A stretch of DNA of 64,000 bases from Mycobacterium sp. ITM-2016-00318 (lineage in GTDB: Bacteria > Actinomycetota > Actinomycetes > Mycobacteriales > Mycobacteriaceae), in assembly GCF_002968285.2 (NCBI RefSeq), contig NZ_CP134400.1, forward strand, positions 3,100,001 to 3,164,000. The letters are read 5' to 3'. Made by a program: the position numbers and the translations under genes. The notes beneath the pieces are model-generated. The model was not told the DNA's origin and made no database searches. It saw nothing but the letters and a program-made list of their open reading frames with translations. Each line of letters starts with the position of its first letter. Positions within the stretch are counted from its first letter, which is position 1. Shown here piece by piece: positions 53,309 to 62,320 of this stretch.

Positions 53309-54274
53309 ATGACCGTGGCAGCTCCCGTATTACTGCTCGACGGCGCCAGCATGTGGTTTCGCTCCTTCTTCGGGGTGCCCTCGTCGATCACCGCGCCCGA
53401 CGGCAGGCCCGTCAACGCCTTGCGTGGCTTCCTCGACGCCGTCGCCACCGTCATCACCCGCGAACGCCCCAGCCGGCTGGTGGTGTGCCGCGACGACGAC
53501 TGGCGACCGCAGTGGCGGGTCGACCTGATCCCCTCCTACAAGGCGCACCGCGTCGCCGAGGAGGAGCCCGCGGGCACCCCCGACATCGAGGAAGTACCCG
53601 ACGACCTGACCCCCCAGGTCGACATGATCATGGAAATCCTCGACGCGTTCGGCATTTCCACCGCGGGCGCCCCGCAATGCGAAGCCGACGACGTGCTCGG
53701 GACGCTGGTCGAGCGCGAACGCAAAGACCCGGTCGTCGTCGTCAGCGGCGATCGCGATCTGCTTCAGCTCGTGCGCGACGACCCGGTGCCGGTACGGGTG
53801 CTCTACCTTGGCAGCGGCCTGGCCAAAGCCGTCAAATGGGGGCCCGAGGAAGTTGCGGACAAGTACAACGTCCCGCTCGACCGCGCCGGGCCCGCCTACG
53901 CCGAATTGGCGCTGCTGCGCGGCGACCCGTCCGACGGGCTGCCGGGCGTGCCCGGCGTCGGCGAGAAGACGGCGGCAACCCTGCTCGCCCAACACGGTTC
54001 GTTGGAGGGCATCCTGGCCGCCGCGCACGATCCGAAATCGAAGATGTCGAAGGCCTACCGGACGAAACTGCTCGCAGCGACCGACTACATCGAGGCTGCC
54101 GGGCCAGTGGTCAAGGTGGCAGTCGACGCCGAGGTGAACTTCTCCACGAAGTCCGACGCGCTGCCACTGGCCGCAGAGCACCCGCGCAAAGTGGTCAAGC
54201 TCGCCGAAAAGTACGGCGTCACGTCGTCAATCGGCCGCCTGCAGAAGGCACTTGACGCGCTCCCCGGCAACTGA
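53309..54274 (+). CDS. 5'-3' exonuclease/flap endonuclease (Rv2090-like)
   Basis: A 321-residue nuclease of the Pol I N-terminal/FEN family. The N-terminal [16 protein letters not shown], the acidic metal site [15 protein letters not shown] near 129-139, [13 protein letters not shown] near 146-158, and the helix-hairpin-helix [19 protein letters not shown] near 210-229 are present. It should trim flaps or RNA primers alongside Pol I, like the free-standing mycobacterial FEN. ATG 53309 is the start. It is convergent with the DUF4333 gene, stop to stop. Confidence 0.93.
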   Translation: MTVAAPVLLLDGASMWFRSFFGVPSSITAPDGRPVNALRGFLDAVATVITRERPSRLVVCRDDDWRPQWRVDLIPSYKAHRVAEEEPAGTPDIEEVPDDLTPQVDMIMEILDAFGISTAGAPQCEADDVLGTLVERERKDPVVVVSGDRDLLQLVRDDPVPVRVLYLGSGLAKAVKWGPEEVADKYNVPLDRAGPAYAELALLRGDPSDGLPGVPGVGEKTAATLLAQHGSLEGILAAAHDPKSKMSKAYRTKLLAATDYIEAAGPVVKVAVDAEVNFSTKSDALPLAAEHPRKVVKLAEKYGVTSSIGRLQKALDALPGN

Positions 54275-55009
54275 CTACTTGGGTCGGCCGACCTCGTAGG
54301 TGCCGTCGTTGTCCTGAAAGGTCACTGTCACCTGGCGCTTGGTGCCGTCGATGCTGACCTCGCAATCAAACGTCTCACCCTTCTTCACCGTCGGGCTCTG
54401 GCCGTCGTTGCACTTGACGTCCTTGACGTTCTTGGCGCCGTATCCGTTGGACTCGTCGGTGAGGATCTGCTGCACACCCGACTGAGCCGCGTCGACGTCC
54501 AGCTTGGTGGTCACAAAGAAGCCGGGCTTCCAAAAGCCGAGCACCGCAACGACGGCGACCACGATCGCGGCGAGCAGGCCGATGATGCCGCCGATCAGCG
54601 CCAGCGAGCGCTTGGAACCCCCAGGGGACTCCGTCGAGCCGTACTGCGGGTACTGGCCGTACTGGCCGGGTTGCTGACCGTACTGCCCCGGCTGCTGACC
54701 GAACTGGCCCGGCTGACCCGGTTGCTGGCCGTACTGCGGGTACCCCTGCTGCGTGTAGTCCTGGGTCGGCTGCTGGCCGTACTGCTGCTCGGTCGCCGGA
54801 TACTGCTGCGGCGGCTGGTACTGCGGCTGGCCGGGCTGCTGATACGGGTAGTGCTGGGGCGAATAGGCGGGCGGTTGCTGCTGCCACGCGGGGTCTCCAC
54901 CGGGGGCCGGCTGCTGCCACGCGGGCGGCTGCTGCTGCGACGGATCGCTCGACGGCTGGTCCTGACCGGACCACGGCTGCGTCTGGTCAGGTCCCTGCGG
55001 TCCGCTCAT
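54275..55009 (-). CDS. DUF4333 membrane protein with Pro/Gln-rich N-terminus
   Basis: A 244-residue protein (Rv2091c position). Residues 1-125 are Pro/Gln/Tyr-rich and repetitive (YGQQPGQ-type units), residues 134-158 form one membrane segment ([20 protein letters not shown]), and 165-244 a DUF4333 domain outside ([20 protein letters not shown] with two cysteines). ATG 55009 with GGGAGAG upstream is preferred over TTG 55024. The cytosolic low-complexity part may be a phosphorylation or condensate region. Function unknown. Confidence 0.87.
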   Translation of the reverse strand: MSGPQGPDQTQPWSGQDQPSSDPSQQQPPAWQQPAPGGDPAWQQQPPAYSPQHYPYQQPGQPQYQPPQQYPATEQQYGQQPTQDYTQQGYPQYGQQPGQPGQFGQQPGQYGQQPGQYGQYPQYGSTESPGGSKRSLALIGGIIGLLAAIVVAVVAVLGFWKPGFFVTTKLDVDAAQSGVQQILTDESNGYGAKNVKDVKCNDGQSPTVKKGETFDCEVSIDGTKRQVTVTFQDNDGTYEVGRPK

Positions 55010-55054
55010 CGTCTCTCCCTGCAATTCCTGGTAATCGCTGATACTGCCGACACC

Positions 55055-57838
55055 TTACCCTGCATCAACAGCCACGACGCCGCGTCGAACGTCGGCGATG
55101 GCGCGTTTCGCGACGGCCCTGAGTTCCGGTGTCGGGGCCGCATTGCGCACTTGATCGGCCAGATCGAGCACCTGCCGGCACCAGCGGACGAAGTCACCTG
55201 CCGACATGGGAGAGCCGGTGCGCCCGACGTCCGAAGCGTCCAGCGCGGCCGCCAGATCGCCGGTGGTGGCCCACCGGTAGACCGCGGCGACGAAGCCCTC
55301 GTCGGGCTCGCGGCTCGGCCCGATCCGGTGCCGCTGCTCGTCGCTCCGCAACTCGGCGGCGAACCGGCGCGTGTCGGCCAGCGCCCTTCGCAGCTTGCCG
55401 GTCGGGACCTCGGCGGCCTGCGGGGTCGCGGCGTCGCCTCGGGATTCGTACAGCACTGCCGACAGCACGCCGGCCAGTTCTGCGGACGACAGCCCCTCCC
55501 ACACCCCGCCACGCAGACATTCGGCGACCAGCAGGTCGCTTTCGCTGTAGATGCGTGCCAGTACCTTGCCGTCGTCGGTCACCCTTGGGTCGCCGTCGGT
55601 ATCGCGGATGAAGCCACGCTCGGTGAGCAGCACCACTATTCGGTCGAACGTTCGCGCAAGCGAGTTCGTCGCCGCCGCCACCTTCTGCCGGATCTGTTCG
55701 TTGTCGCGCTCGATACGCAGGTACCGCTCGGCGAGCCGGACCTTCTCCTCGCGGTCCGGCAGCCGGTGACCGGGGTGGTGGGACAGCTGTTCGCGCAGCC
55801 CCGCGAGTTCGGGGTCGACGTCGTGTTCGCGCGGCGGTCCGCTTCGCCTGCCCTTGGGCATCGACATGCCTTCGGTGGCCGACCGCAACGCCGATGCCAG
55901 GTCGCGGCGCACCCGGGGCTGGCGATGCTCCACCCGCTTCGGCAGTGTCATCGAACCCACCTTCGCCGAGGCGCCCGAATAGTCGGCCGAGGAGATTCTT
56001 CCCGCCCAACGGTTCTCGGTCAGTACCAGCGGTCGCGGATCCTCGTCGTCGCGGGCCGGTTCGAGGATCACCGCAAGCCCGGCCCGTCGGCCGTTGACGA
56101 TGTTGACGATGTCACCGCGCCGCAGCGACGACAGCGCTTCGTTGACCGCCCTTCGTCGCTGCAGCCGCGAGGCACGCGACTGCGCCTTCTCGCGCTGAGA
56201 GATCTGCGCGCGCAGCCGGGCGTACTCGAGAATCGGTGCCTCTGCCTTCCGCTCTTCCGGCGAGCGCTCATCACCGCGGCCGCCGAGTTCGGCGGCGATG
56301 TCGTCGAGCATCTTCTCGCCGCGCTCGACGCCCCGCACCAGCCCAACCACCGAACGGTCCGCCTGGTACTGCGCGAACGACGATTCCAGAAGCTTGTGCG
56401 CCTGTGTCGGACCCATCTGGTTCACCAGGTTGATCGTCATGTTGTAGGACGGCGCGAACGAACTCCGCAGCGGGAACGTGCGGGTGGACGCCAGGCCGGC
56501 CACTTCGGCCGGGTCCACATCCGGCGTCCACAACACCACCGCATGGCCTTCCACGTCGATGCCGCGGCGGCCCGCGCGGCCGGTGAGCTGCGTGTACTCC
56601 CCCGGCGTCAACTGGACATGCTGCTCGCCGTCGAACTTGACGAGCCGCTCCAATACCACGGTGCGAGCCGGCATGTTGATGCCCAAAGCCAGTGTCTCCG
56701 TAGCGAATACGGCCTTCACCAGGCCTTCGGTGAACAATTCCTCCACGGTGTGGCGAAACGCAGGCAGCATTCCTGCGTGGTGTGCGGCGAGACCCCGCAG
56801 CAACGCGTCGCGCCATTCGTGATAGCCGAGCACGACCAGATCGGAGTCGGAGAGATCGGCGCATCGGCGGTCGACGATTTCGGCGATGCGGGTCCGCTCG
56901 GCGTCGGTGGTGAGCCGCAGCGACGAGCGCAGGCACTGTTTGACCGCGGCGTCGCAGCCGGCCCTGGAGAAGATGAACGTGATGGCGGGAAGCAGCTGCT
57001 CGGCATCCAGCAGCTCGATGACCTCGGGTCGCGACGGTCCGCGGTGAATGCTCGGCCGCCGCCCACGATGATCGAATCCGCCGCGTCGACGGGGCTGCCA
57101 ATCGGCCAGCCGGTCGGCTTCGCGGCGGTGTGCGATGTGCCGCAACAGTTCTGGATCCACCAGAAGATCGCGGCCGTTCTTCTTCGTACCGCTTGCCCGG
57201 TAGTCGAAGAGGTCGAAGAGGCGTTTGCCGACGAGGACGTGTTGCCACAGCGGCACCGGTCGGTGCTCGTCGACGACGACGGTGGTGTCGCCGCGCACGG
57301 TCTGGATCCAGCTGCCGAACTCCTCGGCGTTGCTCACGGTCGCCGACAGGCTGACCAACCGGACGTCTTCGGACAGGTGCAGGATCACCTCTTCCCACAC
57401 CGCGCCGCGCATCCGGTCGGCGAGGAAGTGCACCTCGTCCATCACGACGTGCGAGAGCCCGTGCAAGGTGCCCGAGTTCGCGTAGAGCATGTTGCGGAGC
57501 ACTTCGGTGGTCATCACCACGATCGGCGCATCACCGTTGATCGACTGGTCGCCGGTCAGCAGGCCGATGCGGTCCTGGCCGTAGCGGCGAACCAGGTCCG
57601 CGTGCTTCTGGTTGCTCAGCGCCTTGATCGGCGTGGTGTAAAAGCACTTTCGGCCCGCAGCAAGCGCCAGATGAACGGCGAACTCACCCACCACCGTCTT
57701 GCCTGCACCGGTCGGGGCGCACACCAGCACGCCGTGGCCGCCCTCGAGCGCCAGGCACGCGCGCTCCTGGAAGTCGTCCAGCTTGAACGAAAGCTGCTCG
57801 GTGAAGGCGGCGAGTTCGCTGCTAAGTGGCGTCGTCAT
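55055..57838 (-). CDS. helY: ATP-dependent RNA helicase HelY
   Basis: A 927-residue Ski2-like superfamily 2 helicase. Motif I APTGAGKT is at 41-48, motif II DEVH at 134-137, motif III SATVSN, and motif [16 protein letters not shown]-terminal rRNA-processing (rRNA_proc-arch/DSHCT-like) region follows. It probably unwinds structured RNA during processing or decay. The segment [11 protein letters not shown] near 520-530 is encoded over a dispersed repeat (56251-56272). Start ATG 57838 overlaps the tatC end by 17 bp. Confidence 0.93.
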   Translation of the reverse strand: MTTPLSSELAAFTEQLSFKLDDFQERACLALEGGHGVLVCAPTGAGKTVVGEFAVHLALAAGRKCFYTTPIKALSNQKHADLVRRYGQDRIGLLTGDQSINGDAPIVVMTTEVLRNMLYANSGTLHGLSHVVMDEVHFLADRMRGAVWEEVILHLSEDVRLVSLSATVSNAEEFGSWIQTVRGDTTVVVDEHRPVPLWQHVLVGKRLFDLFDYRASGTKKNGRDLLVDPELLRHIAHRREADRLADWQPRRRGGFDHRGRRPSIHRGPSRPEVIELLDAEQLLPAITFIFSRAGCDAAVKQCLRSSLRLTTDAERTRIAEIVDRRCADLSDSDLVVLGYHEWRDALLRGLAAHHAGMLPAFRHTVEELFTEGLVKAVFATETLALGINMPARTVVLERLVKFDGEQHVQLTPGEYTQLTGRAGRRGIDVEGHAVVLWTPDVDPAEVAGLASTRTFPLRSSFAPSYNMTINLVNQMGPTQAHKLLESSFAQYQADRSVVGLVRGVERGEKMLDDIAAELGGRGDERSPEERKAEAPILEYARLRAQISQREKAQSRASRLQRRRAVNEALSSLRRGDIVNIVNGRRAGLAVILEPARDDEDPRPLVLTENRWAGRISSADYSGASAKVGSMTLPKRVEHRQPRVRRDLASALRSATEGMSMPKGRRSGPPREHDVDPELAGLREQLSHHPGHRLPDREEKVRLAERYLRIERDNEQIRQKVAAATNSLARTFDRIVVLLTERGFIRDTDGDPRVTDDGKVLARIYSESDLLVAECLRGGVWEGLSSAELAGVLSAVLYESRGDAATPQAAEVPTGKLRRALADTRRFAAELRSDEQRHRIGPSREPDEGFVAAVYRWATTGDLAAALDASDVGRTGSPMSAGDFVRWCRQVLDLADQVRNAAPTPELRAVAKRAIADVRRGVVAVDAG
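56251..56272. repeat. Dispersed 22-bp repeat inside helY, copy 2
   Basis: It matches the unit at 49216-49237 at 20 of 22 positions. On the coding strand it gives DERSPEER in a charged, probably surface-exposed loop between helicase core and C-terminal region. Confidence 0.5.
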
Positions 57839-58772
57839 CGACCACCACCCGCGACGACGTCGGCACGGCGGTCGGCGGCGCGATCGGTTCGACGGCGTCG
57901 ATCTGCGAGGCCTGATCGTCGGGGACGTGGTCGAGCCCTTCGCGGCGTGCCTTGCGCTTGTCGTGGACACGGGCGACCTGGATCGCGAACTCCAGCAATA
58001 CGGTCAGCGCGAGCGCGAGCGCGAGCATCGAGAACGGATCCGACCCGGGCGTCGCGAACGCCGCAAAGACGAAGAGACCGAAGATCAGCCCGCGCCGCCA
58101 CGCCTTGAGGCGCTCATATGTCAGCACACCGACCAGGTTCAACATGATGATCAGCAGCGGGAATTCGAAGCTGATGCCGAACACCAGCAGCAGGTTCAGC
58201 AGGAAACCGAAATACTGCTCACCCGACAAGGCGGTGACCTGCACGTCGCTGCCGACGGTCAGCAGGAAGTGCAGCGCCTTGGCCAGCACGACGTAGGCCA
58301 GTACCGAGCCGGTCACGAAGAGCGCGGCGCCGACGGTCACGAACGCCATCGCGAAGCGGCGTTCCTTCCTGTAGAGCCCCGGCGTGATGAACGCCCACAG
58401 CTGATACAGCCACACGGGGCAGGCCATGACGATGCCCGCGGTCAGCGAGACCTTGAGCCGCAGCATGAACTGGTCGAACGGCGCCGTCGCCAGAAGCCGG
58501 CACTCGCCGTCGGGCGCGATGGTGGCTCGCGCCGAGGCGGGAAGCGAACAGTAGGGGCCGCGCAGCCACTCGCCGAGGCTGTGGAAACCGAGGAAGCTGT
58601 GGGTGTACCAGAAGAACCCGACGATCGTCGTCAAGACGACCGCGGCCGCCGCGATCAGCAGCCTGTTCCGCAGCTCGGCGAGGTGATCGACGAGCGACAT
58701 GGTGCCATCGGGATTGACCTTGGCGCGTCGTCGGCGCGGATCCAGCCGCTTGAGGAACCCGGGGGTGTGCAC
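57822..58772 (-). CDS. tatC: Sec-independent translocase TatC
   Basis: A 316-residue multispanning core of the twin-arginine translocase, binding the RR signal. The N-terminal [20 protein letters not shown] (conserved Glu), a long first periplasmic loop with two Cys, and six membrane segments are visible. The C-terminal tail of about 60 residues is charged and longer than in E. coli. GTG 58772 is the start. It acts on Tat substrates such as the PotD-like lipoprotein here. Confidence 0.95.
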   Translation of the reverse strand: MHTPGFLKRLDPRRRRAKVNPDGTMSLVDHLAELRNRLLIAAAAVVLTTIVGFFWYTHSFLGFHSLGEWLRGPYCSLPASARATIAPDGECRLLATAPFDQFMLRLKVSLTAGIVMACPVWLYQLWAFITPGLYRKERRFAMAFVTVGAALFVTGSVLAYVVLAKALHFLLTVGSDVQVTALSGEQYFGFLLNLLLVFGISFEFPLLIIMLNLVGVLTYERLKAWRRGLIFGLFVFAAFATPGSDPFSMLALALALTVLLEFAIQVARVHDKRKARREGLDHVPDDQASQIDAVEPIAPPTAVPTSSRVVVDDDAT

Positions 58773-58810
58773 GCAGATCGCCTAGGAAGGTATGGACACG
58801 GACAGTCGAC

Positions 58811-58825
58811 GCGGCATCATGCCGC
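58811..58825 (-). terminator. Compact palindrome between tatA and tatC
   Basis: GCGGCAT-C-ATGCCGC is flanked by direct GTCGACGCGG copies at 58805-58814 and 58831-58840. The loop of one base is too tight for a normal hairpin. It may be an attenuator or an operator, or part of a repeat. Confidence 0.3.
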
Positions 58826-58842
58826 GGTCGGTCGACGCGGGA

Positions 58843-59142
58843 TCAGGCCGGGCGCTTGTCGGTGGGCTCGGATGACGGAGTCGCCTGGCCGGCGACATCG
58901 GATCGGGCTTCGGGAGTGTCGGCGCGCTCCGATGCGATCGGGGTCGCCGTCGGAGCCGGCCGGCCGGCGACATTGGACCCAGCTTGGGCCTCCGGCTTGT
59001 CCTTCATCTCCTTGACCTCGGACTTGAAAATCCGCATCGACTGGCCCAGCGAACGGGCTGCGTCAGGAAGTTTCTTGGCGCCGAACAGGAGAACGAAGAC
59101 AGCGATGACGATCACCCAGTGCCAGGGTTGTAAACCGCCCAA
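58843..59142 (-). CDS. tatA: Sec-independent translocase TatA
   Basis: A 99-residue pore component. It has a short N-terminal membrane helix ([19 protein letters not shown]), the conserved [14 protein letters not shown] hinge, and an amphipathic helix ([12 protein letters not shown]). I choose TTG 59142, giving MGGLQPWHW as in other mycobacterial TatA, with GGAGG 8 bases upstream; GTG 59151 would overlap that site. The tail contains two units SNVAGRP and SDVAGQA encoded by the dispersed repeat also found in the amine oxidase gene. It is followed by tatC. Confidence 0.93.
   Translation of the reverse strand: MGGLQPWHWVIVIAVFVLLFGAKKLPDAARSLGQSMRIFKSEVKEMKDKPEAQAGSNVAGRPAPTATPIASERADTPEARSDVAGQATPSSEPTDKRPA
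58887..58980. repeat. Two copies of the GCCGGCGACAT dispersed repeat within tatA
   Basis: Units at 58887-58904 and 58953-58980 share the core GGCCGGCGACAT(C/T)(A/G)GA with the tandem copy at 22296-22351. They fall in the disordered TatA tail, with coding orientation opposite to that in the amine oxidase gene. Confidence 0.65.
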
Positions 59143-59172
59143 TTTGGTCACCTCCAGAGGTCTGGGGCGAGT

Positions 59173-60141
59173 CTACCCGCCCGCCTCTGCGGCGACGCCA
59201 TACGCACGAAGTGCCGCCGCCGCCGAATCGCGAACCCGTTGCGCCAGCGACTCCGGAGCCAGCACCCGGACCCCCGAGCCGAACCCGAGCACGAAGCGCG
59301 CCATCCAGTCGTCCGAGGCGTAGGTCATCGCGGCCTCGCACGCCCCATCGGGCAGCTCGCGGGTCACCCGCAGCGGGTAGTAGTCGAACATCCAGGACGC
59401 CGACCGGTCGATGAGCAGCGTTGCTGACGGCAGCGCCGGGTCCGCGTCGAACAGCGAGGTGTCCGGTGGCGCCGCCACGGCGGGCTCCGGCGGCGCGGAC
59501 GGCTCGTCGAGCACGGATGCGTCGACGATGCGGTCGAACCGGAACAGCCGCACGCCCTCGGCGGACCGGCACCACGCCTCCAGATAGCTGTGTTCGGCGA
59601 CCAGCACCACGCGGATCGGGTCGACGACCCTGCTGGTCAGCATGTCGTGGGAGGCCGAGTAGTACTCGATCGTCAGGGCCCGGTTGTGGCGAACCGCCTC
59701 GCGCACAGCGGCGGCCGCCTGGCTTTCGGCCGGTGCGGGCTCGTCGACGGCCTCGTGCCCATGGGTGACCGTGCCCGCAGCGGACTCGATCTTGGCGATC
59801 GCGCTGCGGGCGGCCTCTGGATCGACCATCCCGGGCACGTCGACGAGTGCGCGCAGCGCAACCAGCACACCGGTGGCCTCCGGCGAGGTGAGCCGCAGCG
59901 GGTGGTCGATGCCCGCGGAGAACGTGACCTCGATGGTGTCGCCGGAGAACTCGAAATCGATCAGGTCGCCAGGCCCGTAGCCGGGCAGGCCGCACATCCA
60001 CAGCTGGTTCAGGTCGTCGCGCAGTTGCTTCTCGGTGACGCCGAGATCCGATGCCGCCTCGGCGTAGGTGATCCTCGGGTTGGCCTGGAAGTACGGCACC
60101 ATGTTCAGCAGCCGGACCAGCCGCTCCGATACGGGGCTCAT
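59173..60141 (-). CDS. pafC: Transcriptional regulator PafC
   Basis: A 322-residue winged-helix/WYL-domain protein. It has an N-terminal HTH (RITYAEAASDLGVTEKQLRDDL near 23-44), a WYL domain (REAVRHNRALTIEYYSASHD near 150-169; SYLEAWCRSAEGVRLFRFDR), and a C-terminal WCX extension. With PafB it forms the DNA-damage-responsive activator that drives LexA-independent repair genes. ATG 60141 overlaps the stop of a 34-codon ORF within a MIRU-like element, which separates it from pafB. Confidence 0.94.
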   Translation of the reverse strand: MSPVSERLVRLLNMVPYFQANPRITYAEAASDLGVTEKQLRDDLNQLWMCGLPGYGPGDLIDFEFSGDTIEVTFSAGIDHPLRLTSPEATGVLVALRALVDVPGMVDPEAARSAIAKIESAAGTVTHGHEAVDEPAPAESQAAAAVREAVRHNRALTIEYYSASHDMLTSRVVDPIRVVLVAEHSYLEAWCRSAEGVRLFRFDRIVDASVLDEPSAPPEPAVAAPPDTSLFDADPALPSATLLIDRSASWMFDYYPLRVTRELPDGACEAAMTYASDDWMARFVLGFGSGVRVLAPESLAQRVRDSAAAALRAYGVAAEAGG

Positions 60142-60254
60142 GCCTCGACTCCCACTCGTCCCCTGCCCTGCGGGCGTGGGCCCACCGGTCCTCGCTTGTT
60201 CCTCGCTGCGATCCTCACTCGCGCTCGTCTTCGGGGGCTCATGCCTCGACTCCC
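60133..60254. repeat. MIRU-like element in the pafB-pafC junction
   Basis: A perfect 21-bp direct repeat (60133-60153 and 60234-60254), each copy including the ATGA stop/start overlap, flanks 80 bp of unique sequence, a 101-bp period. It looks like a mycobacterial interspersed repetitive unit that inserted at ATGA and duplicated it, keeping pafB's stop and pafC's start intact. Confidence 0.75.
60138..60242 (-). CDS. 34-codon ORF of the MIRU-like element
   Basis: ATG 60242 overlaps the pafB stop, and TGA at 60138-60140 overlaps the pafC start, so the ORF bridges the insertion. The peptide is very basic (13 Arg or Lys) and ends GVEA, as PafB does. Its likely role is to keep ribosomes moving from pafB to pafC; whether the peptide itself acts is unknown. 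Confidence 0.6.
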   Translation of the reverse strand: MSPRRRARVRIAARNKRGPVGPRPQGRGRVGVEA

Positions 60255-61252
60255 GCCTGCGCGCGCAGCCTCTCCAGCACCTCGTCGCGCAGCGCCTGTG
60301 GTTCCAGCACAACGGCGTCCGCGCCGTAGCTGGCGATCTCGCGGGCCAAGCGGTCGGACATCCCGATGTCGATGCTGATCTCCTCGCCGCTGCGACCATC
60401 GAGCGTTCGTGGGCCCAGCACGAGCGCCAGTCGACGCAGCGCGGTGGCGCGGCCGTCGGCGACCCAGACCTTGGCCTGCGTACCGGTCGGCGTCTCGCCG
60501 ATCACTTTGTGCACGATCTCGCGCAGGTCGACTCCCTCGGGCGGTGTGACGGCACCTGCCGGGCCGACGGCCTTCACGTCAGCGCCGATGCGCGACAGCC
60601 GGAAGGTTCGGGTGGCGTCACGGTCGCGGTCATGGCCGACGAGATACCAGCGCCCCCTGTCGGTGACCACACCCCACGGCTCGACGGTCCGCGTGGTGTA
60701 CGGCTCGCTGCGGGCGGGGCGGTGCGGGAACTGCACGGCCTGCCCGGAGTTGATGGCGGACAACAGGATTCCGAGCACTTCCTCGGATCCGCGGATGCCG
60801 GGCATGCCTGCGGTGGAGGTGATCGCGATGCCCGCGTCGCCCGCGTCGACGTCGACGCCCGCGGCACGCAGCTTGAGCAGCGCGCCCTGGGTCGCGGTGA
60901 TCAGCTCGGGCGACTCCCACAGCTGGGTGGCGACCGCGACGGCGGCGGCTTCGTCGGCGGTCAGGTCGACGGCGGGCAGCGCGTAGGCGTCGCGGTTGAT
61001 GCGGTAGCCCTCGGTCGGGTCGAACTGCGAGACGCGACCGGTCTCCAGCGGGATGCCGAGGTCGCGCAGTTCGTTCTTGTCCCGCTCGAACATCCGGGAG
61101 AACGCCTCGTCGCTGGCGCTGTCGGAGTAGCCGTAGACGGTCTCTCGGATCCGTTCGGCGCTGATGTACGTGCGGGTGGACAGCAGCGCGATGACGAGGT
61201 TCATCAAGCGCTCGACTTTGGAGGTCCCCACGGTTTCACAGCTTAGGGCCAT
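60239..61252 (-). CDS. pafB: Transcriptional regulator PafB
   Basis: A 337-residue WYL-domain regulator. The N-terminal wHTH (LVIALLSTRTYISAERIRET near 18-37; FERDKNELRDLGIPLET) is followed by a WYL domain (PWGVVTDRGRWYLVGHDRDRDATRTFRLSRI) and a WCX region. It pairs with PafC to activate the mycobacterial LexA-independent DNA-damage response. ATG 61252 is the start. Its stop lies in an ATGA that was duplicated by the element behind it. Confidence 0.95.
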   Translation of the reverse strand: MALSCETVGTSKVERLMNLVIALLSTRTYISAERIRETVYGYSDSASDEAFSRMFERDKNELRDLGIPLETGRVSQFDPTEGYRINRDAYALPAVDLTADEAAAVAVATQLWESPELITATQGALLKLRAAGVDVDAGDAGIAITSTAGMPGIRGSEEVLGILLSAINSGQAVQFPHRPARSEPYTTRTVEPWGVVTDRGRWYLVGHDRDRDATRTFRLSRIGADVKAVGPAGAVTPPEGVDLREIVHKVIGETPTGTQAKVWVADGRATALRRLALVLGPRTLDGRSGEEISIDIGMSDRLAREIASYGADAVVLEPQALRDEVLERLRAQAGVEA

Positions 61253-61316
61253 TGATCTTCCCCGAGCGCTCAGCCCGGTACGGGAATTCGCGTCGAAACC
61301 GTACACAACTGAGCGC

Positions 61317-62204
61317 TCACGCGGCCGCGGCCATAGCCAGCGCAACCTCGATGCGACGCACCATCACCTCGGGGTGACGCCGGACATCGTCGCTGACGAT
61401 CGATAACACCCGCCAGCCGACTTCCTCGAGTGCGGCTGTCTTCTGTCGGTCCCGTCGTAGCGCTTCTGGGGAACTGTGCCAATCGAACCCGTCGTATTCG
61501 ACGGCCAGTCTGCGATCGGGCCAGGCGAAATCCACTCGCCAGAGGAGCCCGTCTCGGTCGCCTATCTCGTACTGCAGTTGGGGTTCGGGCAGGCCACCGT
61601 CGAGCATGACGAGCCTGGCCTCGCTTTCCATCGGAGACTCCGCCTGCGGCCGCGCAATCGCCACGAGTTCTCTCATCATCACGATGCCGCGTCGACCGAC
61701 CTGCGCTTTCGCTGCTGCCGATAGGCCGTCGCGGGTGCACGTCTGGCTCCGCAGGGCGGCGTCGAGTGTCGCCAGCGCGCGCGGTCGGCGCAGGCTTCGT
61801 GCGACCTCGACCGCCGTCCAAGCTGGGGCAGTGAGCGTGCGGCCGCGGTGCCTCACGAGCGGTGCGCCGTCCCGCCGATGGACCACTAGACCGGCGGAGT
61901 TGCGCAGCAGATGACCTGCGGGATTGAGGACGTGTAGAGCCTTGACTGTCTCGGTGTCGAAGCCGAATACCGCGGCGGCGGTGCCCAGACAAACGGCTAC
62001 ATGCTCACCGCACCGCAGATCCAATCCGCGCAGGCGCGTCAGCGCATCCGGTGGGCCGAGGCTGTAGATGCCAGGCCATATCCGCACCAAATCGGCGCAG
62101 CGGAGTCGGCGCTGCATCGCCCGTCTGCTCAGGTGGTCAAGGATCTGCGCTGAAGTGGCGACGCCGCCCTGCGCCGCGAAGAGCTCGCAGAGTTCCGCTG
62201 GCAT
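61317..62204 (-). CDS. DUF559-domain protein (AbiEi-like N-terminus)
   Basis: A 295-residue protein. The N-terminal winged-helix-like part (GGVATSAQILDHLSRRAMQRR, then VRIWPGIYSLG) resembles AbiEi antitoxin leaders. The C-terminal part (from about 205) is the DUF559 Vsr/PD-(D/E)XK-like fold with ESEARLVMLDGGLPEPQLQY, VDFAWPDRRLAVEYDG and the final RVLSIVSDDVRRHPEV. Mycobacteria hold many such genes. ATG 62204 is chosen; GTG 62228 is possible. No toxin partner is adjacent, so a defence role is unproven. Confidence 0.83.
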   Translation of the reverse strand: MPAELCELFAAQGGVATSAQILDHLSRRAMQRRLRCADLVRIWPGIYSLGPPDALTRLRGLDLRCGEHVAVCLGTAAAVFGFDTETVKALHVLNPAGHLLRNSAGLVVHRRDGAPLVRHRGRTLTAPAWTAVEVARSLRRPRALATLDAALRSQTCTRDGLSAAAKAQVGRRGIVMMRELVAIARPQAESPMESEARLVMLDGGLPEPQLQYEIGDRDGLLWRVDFAWPDRRLAVEYDGFDWHSSPEALRRDRQKTAALEEVGWRVLSIVSDDVRRHPEVMVRRIEVALAMAAAA

Positions 62205-62320
62205 TCGGGGATTGTGGCCAGCGGCCACGAGATGTCGCCAGTAGGCCCTGTGGACAACTGTCGAGCGCTCAATCTTGTACAGATTTCAGGGCCGAACCCG
62301 TACATGGGTGTGCGCTCGCG

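Noticed and set aside
54600..54990. Repeat array in the DUF4333 gene (YGQQPGQ units)
   Set aside because: Low-complexity Pro/Gln coding sequence typical of this protein family, not a DNA repeat element or CRISPR.
54671..58108. Long plus-strand open frame across the DUF4333, helY and tatC genes
   Set aside because: It spans the antisense of three well-supported genes and has no recognisable domain.
61317..62204. AbiE-type abortive infection system
   Set aside because: Only the AbiEi-like N-terminus is present; no AbiEii nucleotidyltransferase partner lies next to it.
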